DNA of 64,000 bases from Nephromyces sp. MM_2019 (Eukaryota; Apicomplexa; Aconoidasida; Nephromycida), in contig JADHZB010001556.1 of assembly GCA_015657535.1 (NCBI GenBank), positions 62,001 to 126,000 of the forward strand, read 5' to 3'. This document shows positions 25,843 to 38,771 of this stretch, in pieces. The notes below the pieces were generated by a model. It did no database searches, had not been told where the DNA came from, and was given only the letters and a program-made list of their open reading frames with translations. Each line of letters begins with the position of its first letter. The first letter of the stretch is position 1. The translations under genes and the position numbers were made by a program.

Positions 25843-28068
25843 TTCTACCTTCCACCAACACAAGCTATGCGACAGCTCATTACGCCGCGCATTATTTTCG
25901 CATTTTTATCTGCACACACAACTAAGTAGCACGGTGAACTAAAGGGGGGAACTGACAATTTGAGTGGCGTTTTTGTGACCACGAGCTGTTGAATTGGTGA
26001 TCTTTTGACTTAATGCCGAGCTTTTTCCATCAAAGCTCCTGCTTAGGATATTTTAGAGAGCATGATTTTTTAGCTTCTGTTTATTTAATACTACATTTAG
26101 AGCATGCTGTTTTATACCTGAGGCTAATACTTTTTTTTTAATATTTCAGATATATCAATATTAATTGTTCCTATTACTGTAACGCAGTTACTCAAGCTGT
26201 TTAGGCACTTTCCTTGCAGCCTACTTCCCATGAGCAGCTTTTGTTAAACGCAAGCCTAGAATGCTAGCCTCTCTTCGGTGCAAACAGTGGATGCAAGCAC
26301 AACTACGTATATATAATATACACACATGGACATCTAGGTGCCTACCTATGTTAAGATTTTCAAACACCTGTGTGCACATCTCCTCTGCTATTGCTACTGG
26401 CATACTCGGAAATACATCATTCCTTAGCCAGTATTGCTAACTACCTCTAGGATACCGTGTATGTGGCTCATAATGAAGAGAAAGCCTGCAATGACCGACG
26501 AAGTCAGAGCTACCGCGAGGGTATACATTTTTGAGTCTTTCTTTTCGTGCTGCTACACATCGTGAGACCAAAATCCCAGTACGTGCGCCTACGGATTAGC
26601 AACACAGACCGACTCGGGAATTGTACCAGAAACCTGCTATGAAAAAGTGTTAACAGAGAAGATAATGCTTCAGATAACTAAGTTGCACTCAATTCGGGTT
26701 TTTAGTCATTTGTTGAAGTATATCCAGATATTTTACTGGCTTGTGTGAGTGAGCTCCACCAGTATTTACTAGCAGATCAGCAAAAATTCCATTCCATCAC
26801 CCAGTAGCCTGCATCTGAATAATTGGCCACAACTTTATGGTGTGATAGCCCGAGCAAGAATCCTCAAGATTTCCAGAGAAGTACTCTATGTATGAAGCAC
26901 CACCAAGGCGTACCGAATATCCTTGGGGGAAATTTGTATGACAAGTATATAGAGTAAGTTTATGCTGGTATGCGAAATGTGCTATTTTTAGGTAGAAAGG
27001 TATTTGACCTTTGTATATATGCGAAAGGGAATACCAGATATGGGCTAAATATCATGAAAAAAAATATATACTTGAATAAGCTATTAAAGGTACTTAAATG
27101 GCCCAATAAGCGTATTCCGCATTTCTTGTAATCGTTGCGATGATTACGGATGGTCTAACCGCGATATTGAGTGCAGTGTTCCATACTAAATGGCTTTGTA
27201 GTACGCTGATTCTTAAAACACAGTATCAGGAGGCTGTATTCAGTCTTCCTGTATGTAACTGTGTCTATAAAACTGTGGTTTGTAGCAATGCACTCCAATT
27301 ATGCAAGCAGAGTGGCTATTAAGCATAGGGCTAAATGGTTTAGAAGTTATGGTAGTTTTAAATTTGGTGAGCTGAAGTTCCATGCATAAAAAACTCAGCT
27401 GCTAATGAATCAGGAAAAAAAATAATCTTTACTCCCTGATGTACATTTACGCAGAGTCCCTTTATAGAGTGGATCAAATATGTAGTCTTCATGCTCTGAT
27501 TTTGCGTAGCTTATTCAAGGCCCCCTTGTACAGCGGATTCTTTGCAGGTAACCTTGATAAGTACAGTGATAAGGCATCACCAGGGGACGTGTTGTAAAAT
27601 TGTGTAAGAATCATATTGCAGAAGTAACGGGTGATTGTGATGCCATTGCCGGTGAAGCTAACCCAAGGATGAGTCTCGAAGGATGCGTGTGTGGGCAATT
27701 TGGCTCCTGTTGATTATGTACAAGCATAGAAAATTGGATTTCGCTCACTTACAGCTAATATTTACCAAGTTGGGCTTTTGCCACAGGATAGTTGTCCAAT
27801 TCATCACATTTTTATGGGGCTGCGGCGTATAGTACAGGCAAACTATATCGTGATTGCACGTACTGTAATTAATAAATTTATCCTGCCGTTGCCGCCGTTG
27901 AATAGGATATAATTCAGATTGCACATGTGCTCCTTTTCCTACTTCACGGTTTCTGATGCAGTTCCTGCGACCTCAATTTTGCTTCAATATTTAGCATAAA
28001 ATTTCATTAAAGTAAAGAGGTTCGTAAATAAACAATGCAGAGTACTTTGTCGGCTTGGGGTGAATTGT

Positions 28069-28109
28069 GTTCGGTCACACTAAGCGCTTTTACTTCGCCG
28101 TGACCGAAC
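28069..28109. repeat. Inverted repeat, 10-bp arms
   Basis: GTTCGGTCAC at 28069-28078 is exactly complementary to GTGACCGAAC at 28100-28109, with a 21-nt spacer. It lies within a locally more GC-rich patch that also carries an unsupported 103-codon minus-strand frame. Confidence 0.7.
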
Positions 28110-29871
28110 TGCAGGGGGTACTGCCTCCCCTGACTAGAGAAGCCACTACAAAGAATGCGACGGAGAGCTTGATAGCGTAAACTACCTGTAATTGTTGCAG
28201 TCAGTGCAGTACCGCTCGACAAGCCGTCCCCATCACAGGAGTGACCCCGGATAGTCTCGGCAGTTACTCGCTCAAGCGAGGCTTGTAGGATCGTGAGTAT
28301 ATTCGTATGCAATGTCACCAGAGGTTGCTGTCACTAAGCGGCATTTTGCACACCGTATCTTGAAATTGTGAAGTTTGCAAAGTTATCACGCTGCAACTGT
28401 GTTCTGAAAGTATAAGCGAAACCCTCCATGTTTGCAATAGCTTCTTAAACCCATACAGAGCTTCATATTGTTCTGGAAGCATTGGTTATCATTGGTATTC
28501 GATTTATTATGTTTGTTATTCTACGATATGCAGTCCGTGTAAATTCAGTGAGCGCAGTGCGTCGAAATGAGTCATTTATATAGGGAACTATAGCGCAGCT
28601 AAGATTCATCTACACACTTGCAAGCTCTTTTAAAATTGTGTCACTTTCGCTCGACGGAAGCTATTCTTTTGAAGTTTAGCGGGAAATCTCTGTCCTTTGG
28701 AATCAGGTAGGTGCTACAAACTCCTTGCTGATTGAGTACTTGTGGTAACATTCTGCGTGGTTTGGGCTTTGGCGCTACCTTCCACTGGATGTTGCTTAGG
28801 TTTACTTGCTGGATGACGGCACCCCTTGCCATATGAGAAATATGCTCGAATAATATCTGCTATTCGAGAGTGGCCGCCATGAACTTAATTTGTAGGTTGC
28901 GATGGGTCTCTGTCCCTGCCTCTGCGTTTCCAAAAACTTCCTAATCCTTTTGCGAGCATTCTACAGCTTCTGTAGTGGTGGGAAGAATACTCATTTGTGT
29001 GGTAATGTGATCCGGATGATTGGCATATAGGATGGCGTAAATAACTCCGTAGCAGAAAGTCCTTGGAGTTTGTAATTTTAATGCGAAGTAGGCTGTATTT
29101 TCTGCGCTTAATTATTAGTTTTCCTACTTTATTCTTTGATTTATAGCTTATGTTTATATAGACTGGTTTGTGTTTCAATTTTATGGTTTAGTATGCATGT
29201 CCTCGAGTGTATGATTGCACAATTCCTTTCTCCGTTTTGTGATGCGTTATATTCGTATGCGCTTTTTTTGATAAGTTAAGACTCGCTTTTAAAAGTAACT
29301 TTAAATTTGCTACTGATGTGCTACTTCTACTTTATTTTTGGTAGTATTTGTTTTTTCGTTCACTATGCTTATTTTACCAGTTTAGCCTGAGTATTCGAGG
29401 AATTTTTTGGTGCTCTGAGTTGACGCCGAGGCTGCCTGAGTAATAGAAAATATATTGTAATCGCTGCTGAGCACGTTATTGGATGGCGCTGTTTCTTTTA
29501 CCAAAACTTATAATGAATGTTGTTTTATATGTAGAATATCGATTTGTTGAGAACGTGAGGTATTAAATGAATGAAAGGGCCCTTGTTACCTCCTTTATAT
29601 TTATAAGGTTTTATAGGTGTTTTTCTAGTTCGGAAGTTACAGTGGAGAACTCTCTACTTGAAATTTTTTTATTAGATAGTCGGGTGTCCTCTCTTTTGAG
29701 ATGAAGAATTTTTGTTGAGTTCTTAAAGCATTTAAGTATATATTGCGTGTGACTTAACTTTTGTTTCTGTTGTGGACACATAATGTGGAGCAGCATGTTC
29801 CCAAATATTACACTTGTGCTTCCCTTAGGAGTACCATCCAAATTTCTTATTCACTTTTGTTTTGCTAGTGA

Positions 29872-30526
<655 letters not shown>

Positions 30527-33500
30527 GCTTAAGAAATTATGTCCGATTGATTAGCATCCAATGAATTAAGAAGCTTAATTTTTCTTATGATTCTTATGGT
30601 GGGAATTGCCTCGTTGTAATGACTACTGTAAAATGTGGTTTAATTTTCTTTGGCATTAATGGAGTTGCTTGGGTGCAGTTTGGTAGAAATTCTGGAATTA
30701 ATTTAAGTGTGGTGAATATATTTGTTGCTCACGAATTACACTTTTAAGCTTTTAGGATGCTAGAAATGTAGTGTGCAACTTTTAAGGGTTGTAGTTGGGA
30801 ACTTTTTAAAGTATTAGCCTAGGCCTTGCTGCATTTCGGGTTTTTTTATTGCGGTTTTTTAATTGTTTTACAAGTATTTTCAACATGGTCAAACTCGAAG
30901 AGCGTGTTCCATTTGTATTTGTGGGGTCCGATCTCTTAAAAGATGTCGCTGGCCTAGATTTCAGCGGTTATATTTCAGACTTAGATTTCTAGTTGAATAT
31001 AAAAACCCCCGTCTTCTGACATGGTTAACTCCCTTTATGATGTAACCAATTCTCTTTTAGCTTTTCGAGTATTGCTGTTTATAATTACTGTTCCCCTACA
31101 GTAAACGTACTTATAGGGCCAATTTTTTGCTTCAATGTCATTGGTTGATCAATTTTGGAAAATGTGCGTTCTAAGGTTATTGACGTATCAGAGATTTGGA
31201 GTGTATGAACGGTTTGGCGTACTTTACTTGTGGATGTTGCAATAGTTTAACTGTTAAAGAATCAGCGCAAGTGGAACAATATCCATTTTTGCTTTGCAAC
31301 TAATTTCTGAACTCTAAAATTGATGTGTTTTGTGAAGTGGAAAAAAAGTTGGTTGCTGACGCTAATAGTATCAATTCTGCGCTTAAGTTCTTAGATAATC
31401 TTTACAATTGGGAATTTTTGGAGAATATGTTTTGCATATTGCTTTATGGTTCCGTGATACGAAAGTATATTGCTCCAAGACTTGATATTTTCATGCTTAC
31501 CCTTCGATATAGCTTTATTTCGCCTTCGGATGTTTCTCTTGCATTTCCTCCCATTGTAGAAGACATGTTATTATGAGAAACTAGCCTAAATGTATTGCGC
31601 TACCTGTTCTCTGACGTTATGACTGGCTACACTTACAGAGTTTGTTGACAAGCATGGACAATTATAGCTTAAGAGTGTACGACTAACACGTAGAAATTTG
31701 CTACGGGGTTATAAGGTAGCTCTACTCGTCACCACCTGAAGTGGAGCAGAGAATACTGTGCGTTACACTGGGCTCAGCAAGTGGTAAAATTTTCTTCTTT
31801 GATATTCTAGATGTATGTTTTCTTTTTGGAACGTTTAGCAGTATTACCGGATATATCTTGCAAAGTGGCATGTACTAGTGGGTCTAGCTGGCAAGGTAGA
31901 TTGGATTTTTTCAAAACACTTTCATCACCAATACTTATTCTGAATACAAGAGCAACTAATTGTGAGCTATGCCTCCTCAAGGCCATTGCACTCACTAAAA
32001 TTGTGGTATCATTGTAATATATGTACGAATTTAAGTTAAGCACAGTCTATCACACCTATTTTACGATAGGGTATTCGTTGGTGTGGTTGGACTATGATGG
32101 CGGCTTTTCGGGGGCCTGGTCATATTGCGGGCGTATGAAGTCACGAAGCATTGCTTCATTGATTAGGTAATTACAATGCAAGCAGTGATATGGCCACAAT
32201 GCTGCGACAAGCGCACTACAGCGTAGTCTTCCACTATTTAAATGGTTGAAGGAGGCTATTTCCTTATTGCACTTCCGTAGTAGCCTGTCTCTCGCGCGGT
32301 TGAGCATTAACTTTAACCAACCTATGTAAGGTCCGAAAGCGGGCTGGATCCGCCTGTCGCTGGCCGCGTCACCGCATCCCTAATCACAGTGCTCTGCTGT
32401 TAACACTCCTTCAACCTATCCCTTCCTAGGGTTTCATTTGCCCGGCGCTCTCCACAGTGTTGTACATTCAGAGTAATTAGTGGGAAAGATCTATTTATAT
32501 CTGCTGTTTGGGCAGTGAGACCATCAGGCGAGCAGTTGGCATAGTAATCTCCGCTTAGGCTGCTGGATAGTGGTGCCCCGCTGTCTTGCTAGGTACGGAC
32601 TCAGCTTTCGTGTTCGACGACCTGGCTCAAACGCGCATGAGCCTTGACTCAGGCGTGGCAGCAATGAGCCGCGCACATGTTCGGTGTAAAATAGTTTGCT
32701 ACGAGCCCTTATGATGCTGCTGCCATGCGTATCCTAAACACCCTCCGGAATGCACCATATAATGTCATGAAACATTTCTTCATGAGCCCACCTTTTCGCG
32801 CGAGAAATACCGCATATTGCATTAAAAATTATTCTGGGCGTAAAACGGTGCCAAATTTGAGCGGCTTGATATCTTTGCTCGTGTATTCGTTGTTGCGATA
32901 GCGTGACCTGGTATATCTTCTCTTTTGGCCAAAAATATTACAATATTGCCATCCTAATCTTCTTTGGCATTACAAAAATACTTTCAAACCACCAGTTACT
33001 GTTTTATAGGAAAAGGTAGCTTCATTTTTCCCAGAGGACAAGGGTGTGGGTTATAGTTTATACTTCGTATCTTTATGTCCTTCATAACTGCGTTGACCTA
33101 AAGAAGTTTTTTCCAAAGATGGCCTCATGTATAAACACTTGTAAAAAGTTTTAAATTTTTTTTACCCCCTGACTCCATTTTGCTCCATAGCTATTTCCTA
33201 AATAATTCAAGTTTTTAAATATATGCCAGCATAGATACCCGAGATATGACTAGGTTTGAGGTGAAGTATATTTTTTTTCTCAATACGGAACTACCGACTG
33301 CATTTTGCCTGTGAATTAGGTTGCGCTGTAAATTTTAAGTCTCCTAGATTCCTGGCGCCATCGGCTGTCAAGCCGGTGATGGGTTACCTCGAATCAGCAA
33401 CTTATAGCGAGCAGAGTCATTAATAGGGAGTAAATATCTCTCATATTTACTTAGTGTTTTGCTGACGTATATATAGGTGTACGCGAATTATAGAGGCAAG

Positions 33501-33968
33501 AGATGAGTTTTCATGAGCTACTTTTAAGAGATACTGACGCGTTTCTCCATCCATTTGTCGGGTATCCGTATATTTTTTTTTGCGACTACTTCTGTAATTT
33601 AGGCAATACGTATGGAATGATACACGAAATGTTTCAATTGTCGAAAGGTGAATTCTACATTTGTCCTTTGTGTGTGCATAAAAAAGGTAGTGTAGTCGAT
33701 GGCATCCAAACGAAAGATGTCAATAGCCATTGCTACGTTGCCTATTTACGCTATTCTCATTTATGCTTCTTTATAATGCGCACATGATATTTACTTTCAG
33801 CTGTAGGTATTTGGTTGGCTCAAGTGTAAGCAGCGGTCTTTCATACGTTTCACTGTATGATATCAATTAATCCAAACCTTTACCTACAGCTCGAATCCGT
33901 TTCCGTTAAAGCTTATCAGACCATTACAGTTAAACCTGAATATAACGGAAATTACCGCAGCTGGCAAA
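30527..33968. other. Downstream of E2 and upstream of the surface-antigen gene; no gene recognised
   Basis: The first part should contain the E2 3'UTR. Open frames of 83 codons (31325-31576, plus) and 94 codons (33503-33787, plus) occur but have no recognisable domain, and such lengths arise by chance here. A GC-richer patch lies at about 32.3-32.8 kb. A small hairpin-forming stretch lies near 33356-33386 (CCATCGGCT...AGCCGGTGATGG). The promoter of the surface-antigen gene must lie near the end. Confidence 0.4.
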
Positions 33969-34553
33969 ATGGGACTCAAAAATGGCACCTACGCATTTTC
34001 TCTCGCTCTGCTTATGCTGTGCATCCAAGGGGCGACAGCTGCAGATGTCACTGTTACAGTCACTTCAGGGCAAGTGAAACAGGCATATGCCCTCGTAGGT
34101 GACAAGGCAAAAATAGTCTGTCCAGGAAGTGAAGCTCTAGCTCCTGTAGATTGTTTCGGGACATCGGGCGGTTATTATGTTGGCCAAAAAAGAGTTGCAG
34201 CTGGAGTCGCAGTCAAAGTGGGAACGACCGAAGCTAAGGCTGCGAGCGCACAAAATAGCGCCACGCTTACTCTCGCAGCTAATATGGCTGGTTCTACTTT
34301 AGGCTGCTATTGCGCTGACGGTGATTCAGCTGGTTTTGTCACGGTTCTCCCTGCATGCACCGACGAAAAAAATAAAGTGTGCAGTGCGAAAGCAGAATGC
34401 GAAACTATTACATGTACCAAGGAGAAAGTATGCACTGCCGCTGAACCCGATGAATCTGGTGGTTTTTCGCGCGGCGCCACTGTCTCGGTCATTGCATTGA
34501 CAGCGGCAATAGCAGCGATAGCTACTAATTGGTTTCACTTTTTCTTGATTTAA
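33969..34553 (+). CDS. Secreted GPI-anchored, cysteine-rich surface protein, SRS/SAG-like
   Basis: A single-exon 194-residue protein. An N-terminal signal peptide (hydrophobic SLALLMLCIQGATA, about residues 11-24) precedes a beta-rich ectodomain beginning DVTVTVTSGQ. Nine cysteines lie outside the signal: 51, 62, 113, 115, 130, 138, 144, 149 and 155. The tail has small residues (ESGGFSRG, about 162-169) followed by a hydrophobic C-terminus (VSVIALTAAIAAIAT...), the classical GPI-anchor signal. Segments such as AKIVCPGSEALAPVDCF and SATLTLAANMAGSTLGC recall SRS domains of coccidian surface antigens, which cover the parasite surface and mediate host contact. The ectodomain is short (about one domain) and five cysteines crowd into residues 130-155, so assignment to the SRS family is inference; it could be another coccidian surface family. 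Its base composition is less AT-rich than the surroundings, as for other exons here. Confidence 0.75.
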   Translation: MGLKNGTYAFSLALLMLCIQGATAADVTVTVTSGQVKQAYALVGDKAKIVCPGSEALAPVDCFGTSGGYYVGQKRVAAGVAVKVGTTEAKAASAQNSATLTLAANMAGSTLGCYCADGDSAGFVTVLPACTDEKNKVCSAKAECETITCTKEKVCTAAEPDESGGFSRGATVSVIALTAAIAAIATNWFHFFLI

Positions 34554-36867
34554 ACTGCTTAATGTGTGGCAAGTATGATCAATGTCTCGTAGCCGCTAGA
34601 AGTTTGCATTTTGGTAGCCAGGAATTTAGGGTTCACAACCCTGATCAGGAATTGTAAGGACATTCTCGATGGTGACAATAAAATAATACTGCTCATTTTT
34701 ATCATTGCTATTGGGAAGGGTCTGCTTTGGGAGGAGCATGAAATACGGAAGTACTTTATCGTTAATGCATGGATTAAGCGTATTGCAAGTATTGTAGATA
34801 AATCTTGGTTTAGTGGTACTTATGCTGCGCATGTGTATGTTCTGAAATGAAATTTAGCGTGAGTTCAAGCTTCTGGAGTATCCGGGCTGCAACTTACAGC
34901 TGCTCACTCGTGATGTGCGGCGTGTCATCGTATTGTTATACGCGCGGAGTTATCTCTTAACTCAATTTTGTACTAAATTACGTGAGTAAGGAGCATTTTT
35001 ATCTTAAGGTGGGCGTCTAGTTGCATAGGTTGGTTCTCGTATGTATTGGGTCGTATCTACTTTATTGGCCAGCCCTTCACGTAGCTTTACGGCCAAAATT
35101 GGTGAAATGCACACGACCTATAAGTATGTTGGCTGTTGCCCTCTCAGTTGCGCGATCATTTGGCTGCTTGAGCTAAACATGGATGCTTACACGTAAGTCT
35201 CGTACTCATTTTGGGCATGAATAGGCTGGTGATCTTTTTCGCTCGTATGCCTGTTCGTCTTGCATCGTAGGAGATGTATTATACATTGTTCGATTCAGTT
35301 TGTTCGGTGACCAACAAGACTGGGGTACCGTAGGGAATCGTATTCTGGGTTCACGAACAATCTTTATCTTTAGCCATAGCTAAGGTGGGTTGCACGGCGT
35401 GGTTTCTAATGGGTACAGGAAAAGAATCTAAAGCTGCGGCATAGATGGTGTGTGGGAATGTGCTTTTGATTATATCCACTGAATAATAAAGCAAAAACGC
35501 TCACATCGTATCGTAAAAGCCATTGCGTGAAGAGCGGTTATGCGTTCGTATTACGTGGACACGATTTCTAAGTTTGACTTTCCTTAGAAGCTTTCAACTA
35601 TTGCTTGAAGCGCAATAGTGTCAGCGGATGCGACGACTTTTGTGCTTCAGCACAATTATTGAGGATATGTGCTCCTCTATCAGCTAGTTGACGGGGTATT
35701 AGGCAAATAAGCTTTGACTAGGCATTCGGAGCATGAGCTACCTGAGTGGCCGATGAGATTGATTACCTTTGGAGGCGGTGATGGTGGCTAAGTGAAAGCG
35801 TCCCCCAGACACAACGTTTACCTTGTAATTATGGGGTGACGGTGTCGCATCATAATTCACGCGATTTATCTTGCATTAGCTGGAAGAAGATATTCGTCAG
35901 AACTAATACATGTAATTCCAACCACAGGTTGATACTGGTTATCCGGAAGCACCAAAGCGGAGCCGGTAGACGCGTAACAAGCGTATGGTGACACAACTCT
36001 TGAGTATCCTTGGTGAGTATTCATAAGGAAGCAGTAGGTATACAGTAACAAACAAACAGATATCATAGTTTGCCAAATAAGTTGAAGCGGTCATTATTGA
36101 ATCTCTCTGTGGACTGCCTCTTACTACGTGTTGCAGTGAAGGCTGGGTTTTACGGCTGTAGATTTTACTGTAGTGTTTGTGAAGTATTTGCGTGTGTAAG
36201 CACTTCGTGACATTACACCGCACTTACTCTATGACAAGTGTGAGATAATTCTGCTTTCTTTAAATAAGCGCAAGTTCCTCGAAGGAGTTTAGGATATGCT
36301 ATCTCCTCATGATGGGGTCACCAGTGAAGCATTCTCATTCTCTTCTGAATGAATAAACATAAGTATATCAAGTTGGGATGCGACAGTTGGAGTGACGGGG
36401 AACCAACGCTCAATAGAAGCTATGGAACGATACACTGTCCATATATTGCATAGCTCCCAGTAGCTTACGAATTTTTGTGTATAACATTGATGAGCAGCTG
36501 GTCACTATAATACCAATGAGCAGAAACTTTAATTAGCCGCTCGTGTCTCGGAAAAAACTTTGTGGCTGCAGAAGGAGCGTCATGTGCAAGGATGCTCAAG
36601 TGATTTTAGTAATGACGCCTGTTATCCGCATAACCAGAATCGAGGATCCCGTTGACTGGTCCCCCGTGGCGTGGAGTTACACATATTATTGTCGCCTTTG
36701 TGATTTTGTTATTGACTTATATTCCGGTAATCCAGGGCACCTAGTGTGTTCTATTGTCTGTTTTAGCGCCCTTTTCCTATGGCTTCCGAGAGTTGCCTTT
36801 GGTATAAGGTGTATTTACGATGCATCTGGCATTGCCACATATTGCATCAATCTTCTTAATGCTTCGC

Positions 36868-36898
36868 TTGCCTACGGCAGGTCTGCTGCCGTAGGCAA
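36868..36898. repeat. Perfect hairpin, 13-bp stem and 5-nt loop
   Basis: TTGCCTACGGCAG (36868-36880) and its exact reverse complement (36886-36898) flank the loop GTCTG. The stem is GC-rich compared with its surroundings, so the folded form would be stable in DNA or RNA. It lies inside an unsupported 123-codon plus-strand frame (36543-36914). Confidence 0.9.
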
Positions 36899-38660
36899 AT
36901 ATGAATATATGTAGCTCTTCCTTAATAAGATGACCCACCGACTGCTGAGTACTGTGAATCTCGACTGCATAGATAGGCTTCAATATTCACGGGCAAAATT
37001 TCGCCTCACCTCAATTTTCTGCAGGTTTTTGACTGTTTTACCTTAATAAAGATATAACCACGTAGCTATGTTGACAGCCTTAGCGCTGTATTCTTATAGT
37101 AAAATAGCACTTCTGCGTCTTGCCAACTACCCACATAATTTATACTAATACCTTTTCAACATTTCAAAATTGTGTGCTAACCATGGAATCTCCTTGAGTG
37201 TAGGGTTTTTTATAAGGCTTCGAATTGTTAACCCTCCTAACTTTTTTAAGAGAAAATTTCCTTGCTCGCTTTGAAGGACTGATAGGGAAGTTCTTATTCG
37301 CTTGTCCATATTTAACTATTACTCGGTTGCAGCATTGCACCTACGTCTTTGGAGGAATTCTACTCCAAGACTCAGGAAGTTTTTTCCCTAATCAATTATT
37401 ATATGCCCGGCTAAATTTTTTCTTCTCATGATTTCTCATATATTATGACTAACTCTGACGAATGCCTTCGCATGATTTGTACTGAAAATGGTTTGGTTTG
37501 AAATCTCATGATTTGGCTGACCCACTATTTTTTTTCTGGATTGTTTTGTGGTGCAAGATACCGTAGAAAGCATTTATCTTGTGATTCACGTTTCCATAAG
37601 AGCGATAGCATGCCTCCTTCAGAGTTTGACGGTGGATCTTGCGTAAGCTTGTGCCGATGAATAGACTTTCAGCAGAATATTGCCATCACGCAGCTTGCTG
37701 CTATCTTAAAACAGACATAAAATTTGAAACTGTTTTCGAAGCTATAACAAAGGATTCGAGTGCATACTCTACAATATAGTATTTTTTGACATGGCACTCA
37801 TACTATAATAGAGATTTACTTATGCTATGTCGATCATACCATCGTCTGCCAGTCTCTATGATAAGCTGAAAAGTTGCATGTTAATTTTTGATGCTGACAC
37901 ATATTATACAAGAGATTAAAGTGCCTAGATTTCTGTGTTTTACGCGAAGTAATGATAAGTGGCTAGAATGATTGGTTTTCCAACGTTCAATTTTTGGCTT
38001 AATTTACGGTTTTGTAAACATTCTAAGTTTGAATTTAAGCATTAGTTTGAAAGTGTTTCCCATGCCACTTTGTGGAAGTTGTTAGCTGGGTCAGAAGTGT
38101 GATGCATCATTGAATATAATATTCCCGAGCTTGGAGATTCTGAAGGTAGAAGTAGATACTTCTAAAGGTTTTAGTCCATTTTAAGTTGAGTAAGCATCCA
38201 TCATATGGCATGAGGACTGTCACGGGCTTTCCAATAGGTGAAGTGGAGTTCGCCCATGCAGAAGTTCTGCTATTTTTTTTCTCATACGCTTGAGCATATT
38301 TAACGGGCGAAATTTTGACGTATCCAGATTCTTCTTAGTACTTTGTTTCAAAAGCACACCTCGAATACATAGGAATAGCCGGAAATCATTGTCCTAATTT
38401 TTATTTTGTCTTTGTCTGAAACGACCATACTGCCATTATTTTTCAGAGCTCGCTGTGCTAGTGCTATATATAATCATAAGAAATTCAATGACCATTTTTT
38501 ATGCTTTTAACCATAATGTTTTTTGATGCAAGTGTCGTGATAATTTCGTCGCATTATCGAATAAGAAAGCTGCCAAAATACTTTTGGATATATGCGGGTG
38601 TTTTGCCTGTGGAGAATCATGCGGCGATGCGGTGCCTAGTGCTTTTGCTGTAGCTTGTTC

Positions 38661-38771
38661 ATGCAAGCTTGATGCTTGAAATATTTTTTCTGTTCAATTT
38701 TTTTTACAGTAGGTTCCGATGTTTGATTTAATTTTTTTCCACTGCAAGCTTGGATGCTTACCTACTGTAAA
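38661..38771. repeat. Composite direct and inverted repeat
   Basis: Two copies of a GCAAGCTTGATGCTT-like sequence occur at 38663-38677 and 38744-38760 (one base inserted in the second). Overlapping them is an inverted repeat of 12-bp arms: TTTACAGTAGGT (38703-38714) and ACCTACTGTAAA (38760-38771). No coding function is visible. Confidence 0.75.

Noticed and set aside
28007..28318. 103-codon minus-strand open frame in a GC-richer patch
   Set aside because: No recognised domain or start context; retained only as a note on composition.
33350..33420. tRNA-like hairpin (CCATCGGCT...AGCCGGTGATGG)
   Set aside because: No complete cloverleaf or B-box could be found; no tRNA was confirmed anywhere in the window.
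33857..34102. 81-codon plus-strand frame overlapping the surface-antigen start
   Set aside because: It overlaps the signal-peptide-bearing gene in another frame and has no recognisable features.
36543..36914. 123-codon plus-strand open frame
   Set aside because: It contains a perfect 13-bp hairpin near its end and has no recognised domain; more likely non-coding.
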